Positions 17,153 through 23,798 of a stretch of DNA of 64,000 bases are shown one piece after another. The stretch covers positions 3,985,001 to 4,049,000 of the forward strand of contig NZ_CP047984.1 of the NCBI RefSeq assembly GCF_009931655.1. Direction: 5' to 3'. The translations under genes were made by a program, and so were the position numbers. The notes beneath the pieces were generated by a model. The model ran no database searches, was not told the DNA's origin, and worked only from the letters and a program-made list of their open reading frames with translations. The first letter of the stretch is position 1; the number at the start of each line of letters is the position of its first letter. The stretch comes from Pontibacter russatus (GTDB lineage Bacteria; Bacteroidota; Bacteroidia; Cytophagales; Hymenobacteraceae).

Positions 17153-17194
17153 GGGAACGCTTGGAGGGCTATATATAAACTGCTTGCAAATTTC

Positions 17195-17650
17195 TCACAC
17201 CACTATCCGTTTGAACCGGCTGCGGTACTTGTCGCTGGGGAAAAATTTGCTGTCGAGGCTGTACTTGCCGGGGCCGATGAAGAAAAGCGCAAGAAAGAGG
17301 ATGGCGGCCTCCGCGGCGTGGGAATAGTCGTTGAATGCGTCGCCGGCCGAGAGATGCCGGGCTGTGGCCACCAGCATAACGGCCAGGAGCAGCAGGCAGG
17401 CGGGGCGCCAGAACAGACCCAGCACCAGCAGCAGGCCGCCCACCGTTTCGGCGGTGCCCGCCATAAAGCCCCAGAACGCGGGCGCGTGCGTGATGCCGAC
17501 CACTTCCATCGCTTTCCCCACGGCTTCCCAGTAGGCCACACCGCCAGCCAGCTTCGGCCAGCCGTGCAGGATGAACATAGCGCCGATGCCGATGCGCAGC
17601 AGAAGCAGGCCAAAGGATCTGTAGGAATAGTCTGAGCGTAGGAATGCCAT
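17195..17650 (-). CDS. DoxX family membrane protein
   Basis: A 151-residue four-helix membrane protein of the DoxX family. It begins with GLLLLRIGIGAMFILHGWPK, the family's signature first helix with the HGxPK motif. Three further hydrophobic segments follow (GTAETVGGLLLVLGLFW, LLLLAVMLVATA, ILFLALFFIGPGKYSLD). DoxX proteins are often linked to quinone/thiol redox or copper-stress systems. Here nothing adjacent points to a partner, so the role is open. Confidence 0.9.
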   Translation of the reverse strand: MAFLRSDYSYRSFGLLLLRIGIGAMFILHGWPKLAGGVAYWEAVGKAMEVVGITHAPAFWGFMAGTAETVGGLLLVLGLFWRPACLLLLAVMLVATARHLSAGDAFNDYSHAAEAAILFLALFFIGPGKYSLDSKFFPSDKYRSRFKRIVV

Positions 17651-17686
17651 AGGAGCAATAATACGTATTCGTACTCAATATTGCAA

Positions 17687-17706
17687 CGTGCTAATATAAT
17701 AGCACG
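17687..17706 (-). terminator. Hairpin at the stop of the lipoprotein gene
   Basis: CGTGCTA (17687-17693), loop ATATAA and TAGCACG (17700-17706) form a stem that includes the stop codon of the minus-strand lipoprotein gene. No long U-tract is present; it is a candidate terminator or mRNA end stabiliser. Confidence 0.4.
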
Positions 17707-18299
17707 CGCGTCACCGGGGTATTATCCGGAATGTTTCCCGGATCGTACCGGCCCAGTTCCTTCCCGTCCTGCGGCAGCTTTGTATCGTCCAGCATAAAGC
17801 TCATGCCCGCAGAATCGGAAACCGCCACAAAATTGTCTTCTTCCACCGCCACCGTGGTGATGGGGTAGGCCGCTTTCACCTCGCCGTAGCTGGACCCGAC
17901 GCCGATGCCCTCGGCTGTTTTGTAAATGGGGCTGAGGACGCTGATGCGCCACACCTGGCAGTCCGGTTCGCACTGCTGCTCAATCAGCAGGCCCTTTGCC
18001 TTGTCGGTGGCGTGCAGCACGTAAGCTGTGGCCTGCTGCCCTTCCTGCGTCAGCAGGGTGTCGTTTACCACGGTGCCTTCCACTACATTCTGCCGCACTT
18101 CCGCAATGGGCACGCCCAACCGGATGTTGCCCGCCCGCCCTTTCTCTATCACCAGATCGGCGGGCTCCGGTTCGGCTGGCGTGGTGGCGGTGGCCTCTAC
18201 CTGTTCTTCGTTTTCAGTGGTGGTTTCGTCGTTTTGCGAGAGGCAGGCGGCCATGCTCACTCCCAGCAAAATGGCATATAGTATATTTCGGATGTTCAT
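17691..18299 (-). CDS. Lipoprotein of unknown function with two GxxxxxEV repeats
   Basis: A 202-residue predicted lipoprotein (lipobox LGVSMAACLS), followed by an acidic, Thr/Pro-rich linker (residues about 25-50). The folded part shows an internal repeat: AGNIRLGVPIAEVRQNV (about 56-72) and GIGVGSSYGEVKAAYP (about 131-146). Short 'GxxxxGxSxxEVxxxF/Y' repeats of this kind occur in many Bacteroidota and proteobacterial envelope proteins without an assigned function. Two cysteines (CEPDC) lie close together. Divergent from surE over a short intergenic region. Envelope location is certain enough; the role is unknown. Confidence 0.8.
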   Translation of the reverse strand: MNIRNILYAILLGVSMAACLSQNDETTTENEEQVEATATTPAEPEPADLVIEKGRAGNIRLGVPIAEVRQNVVEGTVVNDTLLTQEGQQATAYVLHATDKAKGLLIEQQCEPDCQVWRISVLSPIYKTAEGIGVGSSYGEVKAAYPITTVAVEEDNFVAVSDSAGMSFMLDDTKLPQDGKELGRYDPGNIPDNTPVTRVLLY

Positions 18300-18370
18300 C
18301 GTACTTATCTGCTTTATGTTTCTTCAGTTAAACCTTGTCCTGCAGCGGGAGGTTGTAGTATATTAGCACG

Positions 18371-18389
18371 AATAACGAATTCGTTTATT
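18371..18389. promoter_or_regulatory. Dyad in the intergenic region between the lipoprotein gene and surE
   Basis: AATAACGAATTCGTTTATT contains a perfect 12-bp palindrome (AACGAATTCGTT) with flanking imperfect symmetry. It lies 29 bases before surE and 72 after the lipoprotein start, so it could be an operator for either. No regulator gene is nearby. Confidence 0.35.
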
Positions 18390-18417
18390 TTATCATACGT
18401 TAACTAAAAATAATAAA

Positions 18418-19194
18418 ATGGCAAAACCACTGATTCTGGTCTCGAACGACGACGGCATTACCGCCCCCGGCATACGCACCCTTGTGAAAATAGCCATGAA
18501 GGTGGGAGAGGTCGTGGTGGTGGCGCCTGACGGCCCGCAGTCAGGCATGGGGCATGCCATCACCATTGGTAACACCCTTCGCCTGGATAGATCCATCGCC
18601 TTTGCCGACTTGGGGTTGGAGGCGTATGAGTGCTCCGGCACCCCCGCCGACTGTGTGAAGCTGGCCAAGCACCACGTGTTGAGGGAGCGCAAGCCCGACC
18701 TGGTGGTGAGCGGCATCAACCACGGCTCCAACTCCAGCATCAGCGTGCTGTATTCCGGCACCATGTCGGCGGCCATCGAGGCGGCCATCGAAGGCCTGCC
18801 TTCCATCGGCTTCTCGCTGTGCGACTATGGGCATGAGGCTGATTTCTCCCATACCGAGGAGTTTGTGGAGCAGATCATCCGGCAGGCGCTGGAGCACCGC
18901 ACCCCCGACAACACGGCCCTGAACGTGAACCTGCCCAAGAAAAGCGGGGAGAAGATAAAAGGCATCAAGGTTTGCCGGCAAGCGCAGGCCAGGTGGCAGG
19001 AGGAGTTTGACGAGCGCCTGGACCCGCGCAACCGAAAATATTTCTGGATGACGGGCAGCTTCGTGAACTACGATAAAGGGGAGGACACCGACGAGTGGGC
19101 GCTGGTAAATAACTATGTGTCGATTGTGCCCTGCCAGTTTGATATGACGGCTCACCACGCCATTGCCATGCTGAACGAAGACTGGCAGTTTTAG
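18418..19194 (+). CDS. surE: 5'/3'-nucleotidase SurE
   Basis: Nucleoside-5'/3'-monophosphate phosphatase, 258 residues, matching the family length. The metal site NDDG is in LVSNDDGITAPGIRTL (residues about 8-13). The conserved SGxNxG loop is VVSGINHGSNSSISVLYSGT (about 96-115), and GTPADCVKLA precedes it. Acts in the cytosol on nucleotides and short polyphosphate. Monocistronic, with an exceptionally long perfect hairpin just downstream. Confidence 0.96.
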   Translation: MAKPLILVSNDDGITAPGIRTLVKIAMKVGEVVVVAPDGPQSGMGHAITIGNTLRLDRSIAFADLGLEAYECSGTPADCVKLAKHHVLRERKPDLVVSGINHGSNSSISVLYSGTMSAAIEAAIEGLPSIGFSLCDYGHEADFSHTEEFVEQIIRQALEHRTPDNTALNVNLPKKSGEKIKGIKVCRQAQARWQEEFDERLDPRNRKYFWMTGSFVNYDKGEDTDEWALVNNYVSIVPCQFDMTAHHAIAMLNEDWQF

Positions 19195-19216
19195 AGTGCT
19201 GTTAATAAATTCAGCA

Positions 19217-19278
19217 GATTCATATATAACAGACCGCCCCGGCCATTTATGGCCGGGGCGGTCTGTTATATATGAATC
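19217..19278 (+). terminator. 30-bp perfect hairpin after surE
   Basis: The arms 19217-19246 and 19249-19278 are perfectly complementary over 30 bp with a two-base loop. GC-rich core (ACCGCCCCGGCCAT) and AT-rich ends including CATATATAAC. It starts 22 bases after surE's stop. There is no U-tract, but the stem continues into AT pairs that can play that role. It is far longer than an ordinary intrinsic terminator; see findings. Confidence 0.75.
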
Positions 19279-19345
19279 AAAAGGTGCCTTTTTAGGTTTG
19301 TAAATAAACTTTTGCGCTGTTTAGTACAATATGAATTAGCTTTCA

Positions 19346-19648
19346 TCATCCTGAACTTGCAGGTTGAGGAATTCCCAAAATGGATTTGTACTGCATATCA
19401 GCGTTTCCATTTTTGGTTCTGCTCCACTTCTTGATCTCTTTCTCCCGCTCAATGGCATGGATTATTTGCGAATGCCGTTCAAAGTAGATCAGATTATAAC
19501 AGAAATACCTGCCAGCGAATGTGGAAGGGTTGCCGCAGTTCATGAAGTGCTCCTGAAGCCGACGTGCCAAATAGTTTGTGACACCTATATATAATGTCGT
19601 TTTTCGCGGATTCGTCGTGATATAAACAAAGTAGTTATGAGAAACCAT
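19346..19648 (-). CDS. Small GIY-YIG nuclease-domain protein
   Basis: A 100-residue stand-alone GIY-YIG domain. The first strand is YFVYITTNPRKTTLYIGVTN (the 'GIY' is replaced by VYI, 'YIG' intact), followed by the catalytic arginine in LARRLQEH and the glutamate in AIEREKEIKKWSR. Such short proteins are very common in Bacteroidota, often in several copies, related to the UPF0213/Slx1-type nucleases. Actual nuclease activity and target are unproven. AT-richer than its neighbours. Confidence 0.88.
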   Translation of the reverse strand: MVSHNYFVYITTNPRKTTLYIGVTNYLARRLQEHFMNCGNPSTFAGRYFCYNLIYFERHSQIIHAIEREKEIKKWSRTKNGNADMQYKSILGIPQPASSG

Positions 19649-19693
19649 ATTATACGGGAGTACAAATGGTTAATGCTGCTGCTCTGATTCTTT

Positions 19694-19765
19694 CTGTCAT
19701 TTCGAACACAGTGAGAAATCTATCTGGAATTCTATAAAGATCTCTCACGTTGTTCGAGATGACAG
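19694..19765. repeat. TGTCATTTCGAAC inverted-repeat element
   Basis: The left arm 19694-19721 (CTGTCATTTCGAACACAGTG, then AGAAATCT) and the reverse complement of 19738-19765 (CTGTCATCTCGAACAACGTG, then AGAGATCT) agree at 23 of 28 positions. This is the widely dispersed 'TGTCATTTCGAACnnnGTGAGAAATCT' class of intergenic repeat known from many bacterial genomes. It lies between the GIY-YIG and triple-TonB-C genes. No coding content. Confidence 0.7.
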
Positions 19766-19791
19766 TTGGATTTATGAGATGACAGAAAGAT

Positions 19792-21060
19792 TTATTTACC
19801 CTTTATTACCACCACATCGGCGGGGGCAGCGCCCGGGGCGGTTGCTTGCTGCTTGCCCGCCTCCTTTACAAATTCAACTATCAGTTCCTGGGAGGCCGCA
19901 ACGGGCTGTGTGTTTTTCTGCGCCGTAACCCATTTGCCTTCTGTCAGGGCGAAGACGCGTTTGATTTCAGCGGCAATTTCCGGTTCTTCCTCCTTGTGTT
20001 CTATTATCGGGCCGATGATGCTCCCGTTGAGCTGTACGATGTAGAACACCCTCATGCGGCCGGTGAAATCAGAACCCGCCGGGTAGCGGAGGTGCTCTGC
20101 CAGGAACTTGTAAACAGGCCCGTCTTGCAGGGCTGCGCTTACATCCACCTCATGCTCCTCATATATGGCTTTTTTGTCGTAAGCATCCGACTGGTACGCC
20201 AGCTGCATGGTCTCTAACTGCTGGCTTATGTCGGGTTTCCCTGCGCCTGAAACCAGCACGGGCAGGGTCACTTCCGCCACCACAGGCTTGCCGCCATGCA
20301 GGCTGGGTTCCCACATGCCGCTGGTGCGCTTGACGGCGCCAATGGCTGCCTCGGTGAGCTGGGCAAGCACAGACATGTCCTGCAGCTTGAAAGTGGAGGC
20401 GTCCATATAATCCATATCGGCTCCGGCCCCCACGGAGCGCTTCAGTCTGGTGCCGGCAATGGCCACGTTCGAGACGCTGCCGTCCTTTTCTATGTTAAAC
20501 TTCACATCCACCCGGGCATTCACGTTCTCCTTCCGGGCAGCGGCTGGCACCTGCAACTGCTTATAGATGGTGCGCATCATTGCTTCCTGGCCTCCCTTGA
20601 ACTGTGGCATTTTACTCATTACTGCCGGGCTGCCGTCAGTGGCCAGACTGAACCTGACCGGTAGCGTGTACTTAACCCGGATGGGCTTCCCGTTTTGCCG
20701 GCCTGTGCTCCATTTGCCGGCTGTCAGGGCTGCCAGTCGCTTTGCCTCCGCATCCGTGCTCTCCGACAAGCCTTTCACGGTATCAATGCTTGTGATGGAG
20801 CCATTGGTCTCTATGATCATCGAGATAACAACGATGCCCTCCACGCCTGCGGCCCTGGCATCCTGCGGGTATTGCATATTGCCGTACAGGAAATTCATCA
20901 GTTCAGCGTCGCCTCCTGTAAATTCTGGCATCTGCTCCACAAAGCTATATACAGGTGCGTCTGGGGCTGAGGTCTGTGCCGATGCCTCTGGAGCGAAGAA
21001 AATGGCTGAAGATAACACCACTGTAGTTGCCAGGCTGGTAAACAGGTTCTTGTTTTTCAT
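19792..21060 (-). CDS. Periplasmic protein with three tandem TonB-C-like repeats
   Basis: A 422-residue exported protein (signal peptide ATTVVLSSAIFFAPEASAQ) without a further membrane helix. Three TonB C-terminal-type units follow. Unit 1 is at about 40-145 (EQMPEFTGGDAELMNFLYGN, then GKWSTGRQNGKPIRVKYTLP). Unit 2 is at about 150-270 (SKMPQFKGGQEAMMRTIYKQ, GMWEPSLHGGKPV). Unit 3 is degenerate, at about 305-400 (GPVYKFLAEHLRYPAGSDF). TonB-C domains normally contact TonB boxes of outer-membrane receptors; without a TM anchor, energy transduction is unlikely. It is the last gene of the BlaI/M56/TonB-C block and may be part of its regulon. Confidence 0.85.
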   Translation of the reverse strand: MKNKNLFTSLATTVVLSSAIFFAPEASAQTSAPDAPVYSFVEQMPEFTGGDAELMNFLYGNMQYPQDARAAGVEGIVVISMIIETNGSITSIDTVKGLSESTDAEAKRLAALTAGKWSTGRQNGKPIRVKYTLPVRFSLATDGSPAVMSKMPQFKGGQEAMMRTIYKQLQVPAAARKENVNARVDVKFNIEKDGSVSNVAIAGTRLKRSVGAGADMDYMDASTFKLQDMSVLAQLTEAAIGAVKRTSGMWEPSLHGGKPVVAEVTLPVLVSGAGKPDISQQLETMQLAYQSDAYDKKAIYEEHEVDVSAALQDGPVYKFLAEHLRYPAGSDFTGRMRVFYIVQLNGSIIGPIIEHKEEEPEIAAEIKRVFALTEGKWVTAQKNTQPVAASQELIVEFVKEAGKQQATAPGAAPADVVVIKGK

Positions 21061-21252
21061 GATGGAAGGAGTGAGGTGACATATAAAGATAACAGGATTA
21101 TATTCAGGTCATACAACTTTATTTTAAACTTCGTTGTCTTTATATACTCGTACTCACCATGTTGGATTCCAGTTCTGTCTCAGGCCTAGGTCTATATTGC
21201 GGGCGAAGAGGGAGGTGCTTTGATGATTGAAGCGATCAAAGCACCCTTTAAA

Positions 21253-21741
21253 TTATTTCATAGCGAACCGCACAGGTAAGGTATAGCGAAACCTGACTGG
21301 TTCACCGGCTTGCTTTCCGGGCAACCAGTTGCCGCTCGTTTTCTCTATCACCCGGATGACTTCCTCGTCGGTGCCCATTCCCAGGTCTTTAATGATCTGG
21401 ATGTCGCTGACCGTGCCGTCCTTCTCTACAACAAAGCTGGCTACCACCATACCCTCCATACCCGCCTTTTGTGCCTCCTCCGGGTAACGGACTTTTTCGC
21501 CCAGAAACTTCATCATTTCGGCCTCGCCGCCTTCAAACTGCGGCATCTGCTCTGCAAAAGTATAGACTGTAGTATCCTCCTGTGATGCAATAACAGCTTG
21601 TTTCAGGGTCTGCGCCTCTTTTTCTTCTACTTGTTTAATTTGTGCCGCAGGCTCTTCATCAGCAGAACAGGATATGATGATAAAAAGCAGAGCCAGCAAA
21701 GGTGTCAGTTTAATAATGCGGAATAATCTAAGCTTTTTCAT
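21253..21741 (-). CDS. Small TonB-C domain lipoprotein
   Basis: 162 residues from ATG 21741 (the frame extends upstream to 21933). The start MKKLRLFRIIKLTPLLALLF, with a lipobox IIISCSADEE, decides it. Residues about 62-162 form one TonB-C domain (EQMPQFEGGEAEMMKFLGEK, SDIQIIKDLGMG, SGNWLPGKQAGEP), nearly identical to the C-terminus of the neighbouring M56 protein. It therefore looks like a duplicated tail captured behind a lipoprotein signal. Probably anchored in the envelope; role unknown, possibly a soluble ligand or competitor in the same pathway. Confidence 0.85.
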   Translation of the reverse strand: MKKLRLFRIIKLTPLLALLFIIISCSADEEPAAQIKQVEEKEAQTLKQAVIASQEDTTVYTFAEQMPQFEGGEAEMMKFLGEKVRYPEEAQKAGMEGMVVASFVVEKDGTVSDIQIIKDLGMGTDEEVIRVIEKTSGNWLPGKQAGEPVRFRYTLPVRFAMK

Positions 21742-21857
21742 GACGTATTTATATAGGATTGACAAATAAGGAAAATTCAGGCAATGAGATTTCTGTCCCA
21801 GCTTTTCAGCTGGTTTAAATAGGATGCTGCAGGAATAAATTTGGATGCTGTGCCTAG

Positions 21858-23273
21858 TTATTTGATAGTGAACCGCACGGGCAACGTGTAGCGCACAGGC
21901 ACGGCGTCGCCATTTTGCCTGCCGGGCAGCCACTGGCCGCTCATTTTCTCTATCACGCGTATCACTTCTTCGCTGGTGCCCATTCCCAGGTCTTTAATGA
22001 TCTGGATGTCGCTGAGCGTACCGTCTTTCTCAACAACGAAGCTGGCCACAACGATGCCCTCCACACCCGCCTCCTGTGCCTCTTTCGGATAGCGGACATT
22101 CATGCCTAGGAACTTCATCATTTCAGCCTCGCCGCCCTTAAACTGAGGCATCTGCTCCACATAAGTGTATGGTTTTATATAATGGAGGTTATGTATATTA
22201 TCAGTGGGTTTATCTTCCTGAACAGGCGTGTCTTCTGTTGTGTCACCCCTCATGATAGGCATTTTAGCATCAGCCTTTGCTTGAGTCTCAGGAAGCTCAA
22301 TCATATCTTCACCAGGATTTAACGATTCAGAAGTTGCCTCATTTGATTGTGCTGCCTGTGCCGTAGAGGTAAGTTGCGAGGCTATATCGGCGGTTACCTG
22401 CTGGGAAGAAAGGGAGAGTAGCAGCACGAGTAGCAGGGGCAAGGTAAGCAGGGGCCTCAACCAGCCGGCCTGCTTGCCCCGCTGCAGCATATATAACCGG
22501 CGCAGCACCTGCGGCTTCTGGAAATAGCTGCCCACGGGCACGCCCATGTTAAAGAGCACTTCCTTTGACAACAGGGCGCGGTATTCCTGCGGCTGGTGCT
22601 GCTCCAGCACGCGGGCATCGGCCTGAAACTCATGCACGTTCCGCAGCTCCTGTTTCAGCAGCCAGACGAGCGGGTTAAACCACAGCACGACGGAGAGCAG
22701 TTCGTAGTAGAGCACATCGTAAGTATGGCCGAGCTGCACGTGCGCCAGCTCGTGGGCCAGCACCTGCCGCCGTTCGCGCGGGCTCAGCTGCTCCTGGTTG
22801 CTCAGGTATATATGGTTCAGGAAGGCGAAGGAGGCATGGGGCTGCTTTAACCGCAGTATATGGACCCTTCCCGCTGCCTGCTCTACGGGTATGGCGTCCG
22901 ATTTCAGGCGGCGGATATGCCAGAGCTGGCGGAAAAGCCGGAGCAGGAGGACCGCAGCCACCAGTCCATATATGGCCAGCGCCATACGGGCAGGTGTCAA
23001 GTAATCCGCCAGAATGCTGCCGGATGGCCTGTAGGCAACGACCACCACTTCGTTCAGCTGAATGGCCTGCAACGCCTTTGCCACGGCGGGAGCGGGGGCA
23101 AGCAGGGCGGGCCATGTGACCAGCGGGAGCGTTAGCGCCACCAGCGGGGCCAGCAGCAGGTAAGCCCTGTTGAACCGGAAAGAGGTCTGGTTACGTAGCA
23201 GCGTGTAATAGAACAGGTACAGCATCAGCAGCCCTATCCCTGATTTGAGTGCGAAGTTAAGTGTTGCTTCCAT
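21858..23273 (-). CDS. M56 family (BlaR1-like) membrane metallopeptidase with C-terminal TonB-C domain
   Basis: 471 residues. The N-terminal half has four transmembrane segments with the M56 zinc motif HELAHVQLGH (HExxH at about 174-178), as in the BlaR1/MecR1 sensor-protease. The N-terminal hydrophobic block is followed, after a TM segment near 275-300, by a linker and a TonB-C domain at about 372-471 (EQMPQFKGGEAEMMKFLGMN and on). Instead of the penicillin-binding domain of BlaR1 it thus has a TonB-C sensor/partner module. It overlaps the BlaI gene by 17 bases. Predicted to cleave the BlaI-type repressor or a partner upon a periplasmic signal. Confidence 0.92.
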   Translation of the reverse strand: MEATLNFALKSGIGLLMLYLFYYTLLRNQTSFRFNRAYLLLAPLVALTLPLVTWPALLAPAPAVAKALQAIQLNEVVVVAYRPSGSILADYLTPARMALAIYGLVAAVLLLRLFRQLWHIRRLKSDAIPVEQAAGRVHILRLKQPHASFAFLNHIYLSNQEQLSPRERRQVLAHELAHVQLGHTYDVLYYELLSVVLWFNPLVWLLKQELRNVHEFQADARVLEQHQPQEYRALLSKEVLFNMGVPVGSYFQKPQVLRRLYMLQRGKQAGWLRPLLTLPLLLVLLLSLSSQQVTADIASQLTSTAQAAQSNEATSESLNPGEDMIELPETQAKADAKMPIMRGDTTEDTPVQEDKPTDNIHNLHYIKPYTYVEQMPQFKGGEAEMMKFLGMNVRYPKEAQEAGVEGIVVASFVVEKDGTLSDIQIIKDLGMGTSEEVIRVIEKMSGQWLPGRQNGDAVPVRYTLPVRFTIK

Positions 23274-23655
23274 CTTGCTGGTCCTCCTGGTTTGTGTCTA
23301 TGTCCTGTTTTACCTGCTGCAGCAGCTGGTCCAGTTCCTGCACGTTCAGGTTGTTGTCTTTGGCGAAAAAGGAGACCAGTTTCTCGAACGATCCCCCGAA
23401 GTAGCCGCTCATGAAGTTTTTCAGGAAGTAGCTTTTGTACTTGTCCTGCGCCACCAGCGGGTGGTACTGGTGTGATTTGCCGAAGGCCTCGTGCCCCACA
23501 AAGCCCTTGCTCTCCAGGATGCGCACTATCGTGGACACGGTGTTGTAGGCGGGTTTCGGCTCCGGCAACTCCTCCAGTATGTCGCGGACGAAGGCCCGCT
23601 CCAGCTTCCAGAGTACCTGCATAATCTCTTCCTCGGCTTTCGTCAGCTCTTTCAT
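23257..23655 (-). CDS. BlaI/MecI/CopY-type transcriptional repressor
   Basis: A 132-residue winged-helix repressor. MKELTKAEEEIMQVLWKLER starts the wHTH, followed by VRDILEELPEPKPAYNTVST IVRILESKGF as the DNA-recognition helices and the wing with GKSHQYHPLVAQDKY. The C-terminal dimerisation helices follow. It is the first gene of the operon with the M56 protease, a layout identical in logic to blaI-blaR1. A pair of overlapping dyads lies 47-73 bases upstream of its start and is the likely autoregulatory operator. Confidence 0.95.
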   Translation of the reverse strand: MKELTKAEEEIMQVLWKLERAFVRDILEELPEPKPAYNTVSTIVRILESKGFVGHEAFGKSHQYHPLVAQDKYKSYFLKNFMSGYFGGSFEKLVSFFAKDNNLNVQELDQLLQQVKQDIDTNQEDQQDGSNT

Positions 23656-23701
23656 ATATAGGCTATATCTGATAATGGTGAACCAATATATAACTAATTA
23701 C

Positions 23702-23728
23702 TTAGTTTATAAACTAAAGGTTTAGTTT
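23702..23728 (-). promoter_or_regulatory. Overlapping dyads, likely BlaI-family operator
   Basis: TTAGTTTATAAACTAA (23702-23717) is a perfect 16-bp palindrome. It overlaps AAACTAAA-GG-TTTAGTTT (23711-23728), a second dyad sharing the half-site AAACTAA. Upstream on the minus strand of the repressor gene; downstream of it comes a TATATTGG near-match to the -7 box, so binding would block the promoter. Assignment to BlaI is inferred from position. Confidence 0.65.
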
Positions 23729-23744
23729 TATATGTAAAAATAAA

Positions 23745-23780
23745 AAAAGGCGGCTCCCATATATACGGGAGCCGCCTTTT
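23745..23780 (-). terminator. Rho-independent terminator of the susCD operon
   Basis: AAAAGGCGGCTCCC (23745-23758), loop ATATATAC and GGGAGCCGCCTTTT (23767-23780) form a perfect 14-bp stem. On the minus strand it is followed by a strong U-tract. It lies 18 bases past the susD stop. Confidence 0.9.
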
Positions 23781-23798
23781 CAGGAAGGTTTACAGGCT

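Noticed and set aside
19346..19648. GIY-YIG gene as a homing endonuclease in an intron
   Set aside because: The 100-residue stand-alone domain is a common chromosomal family in Bacteroidota; no intron or split gene surrounds it.
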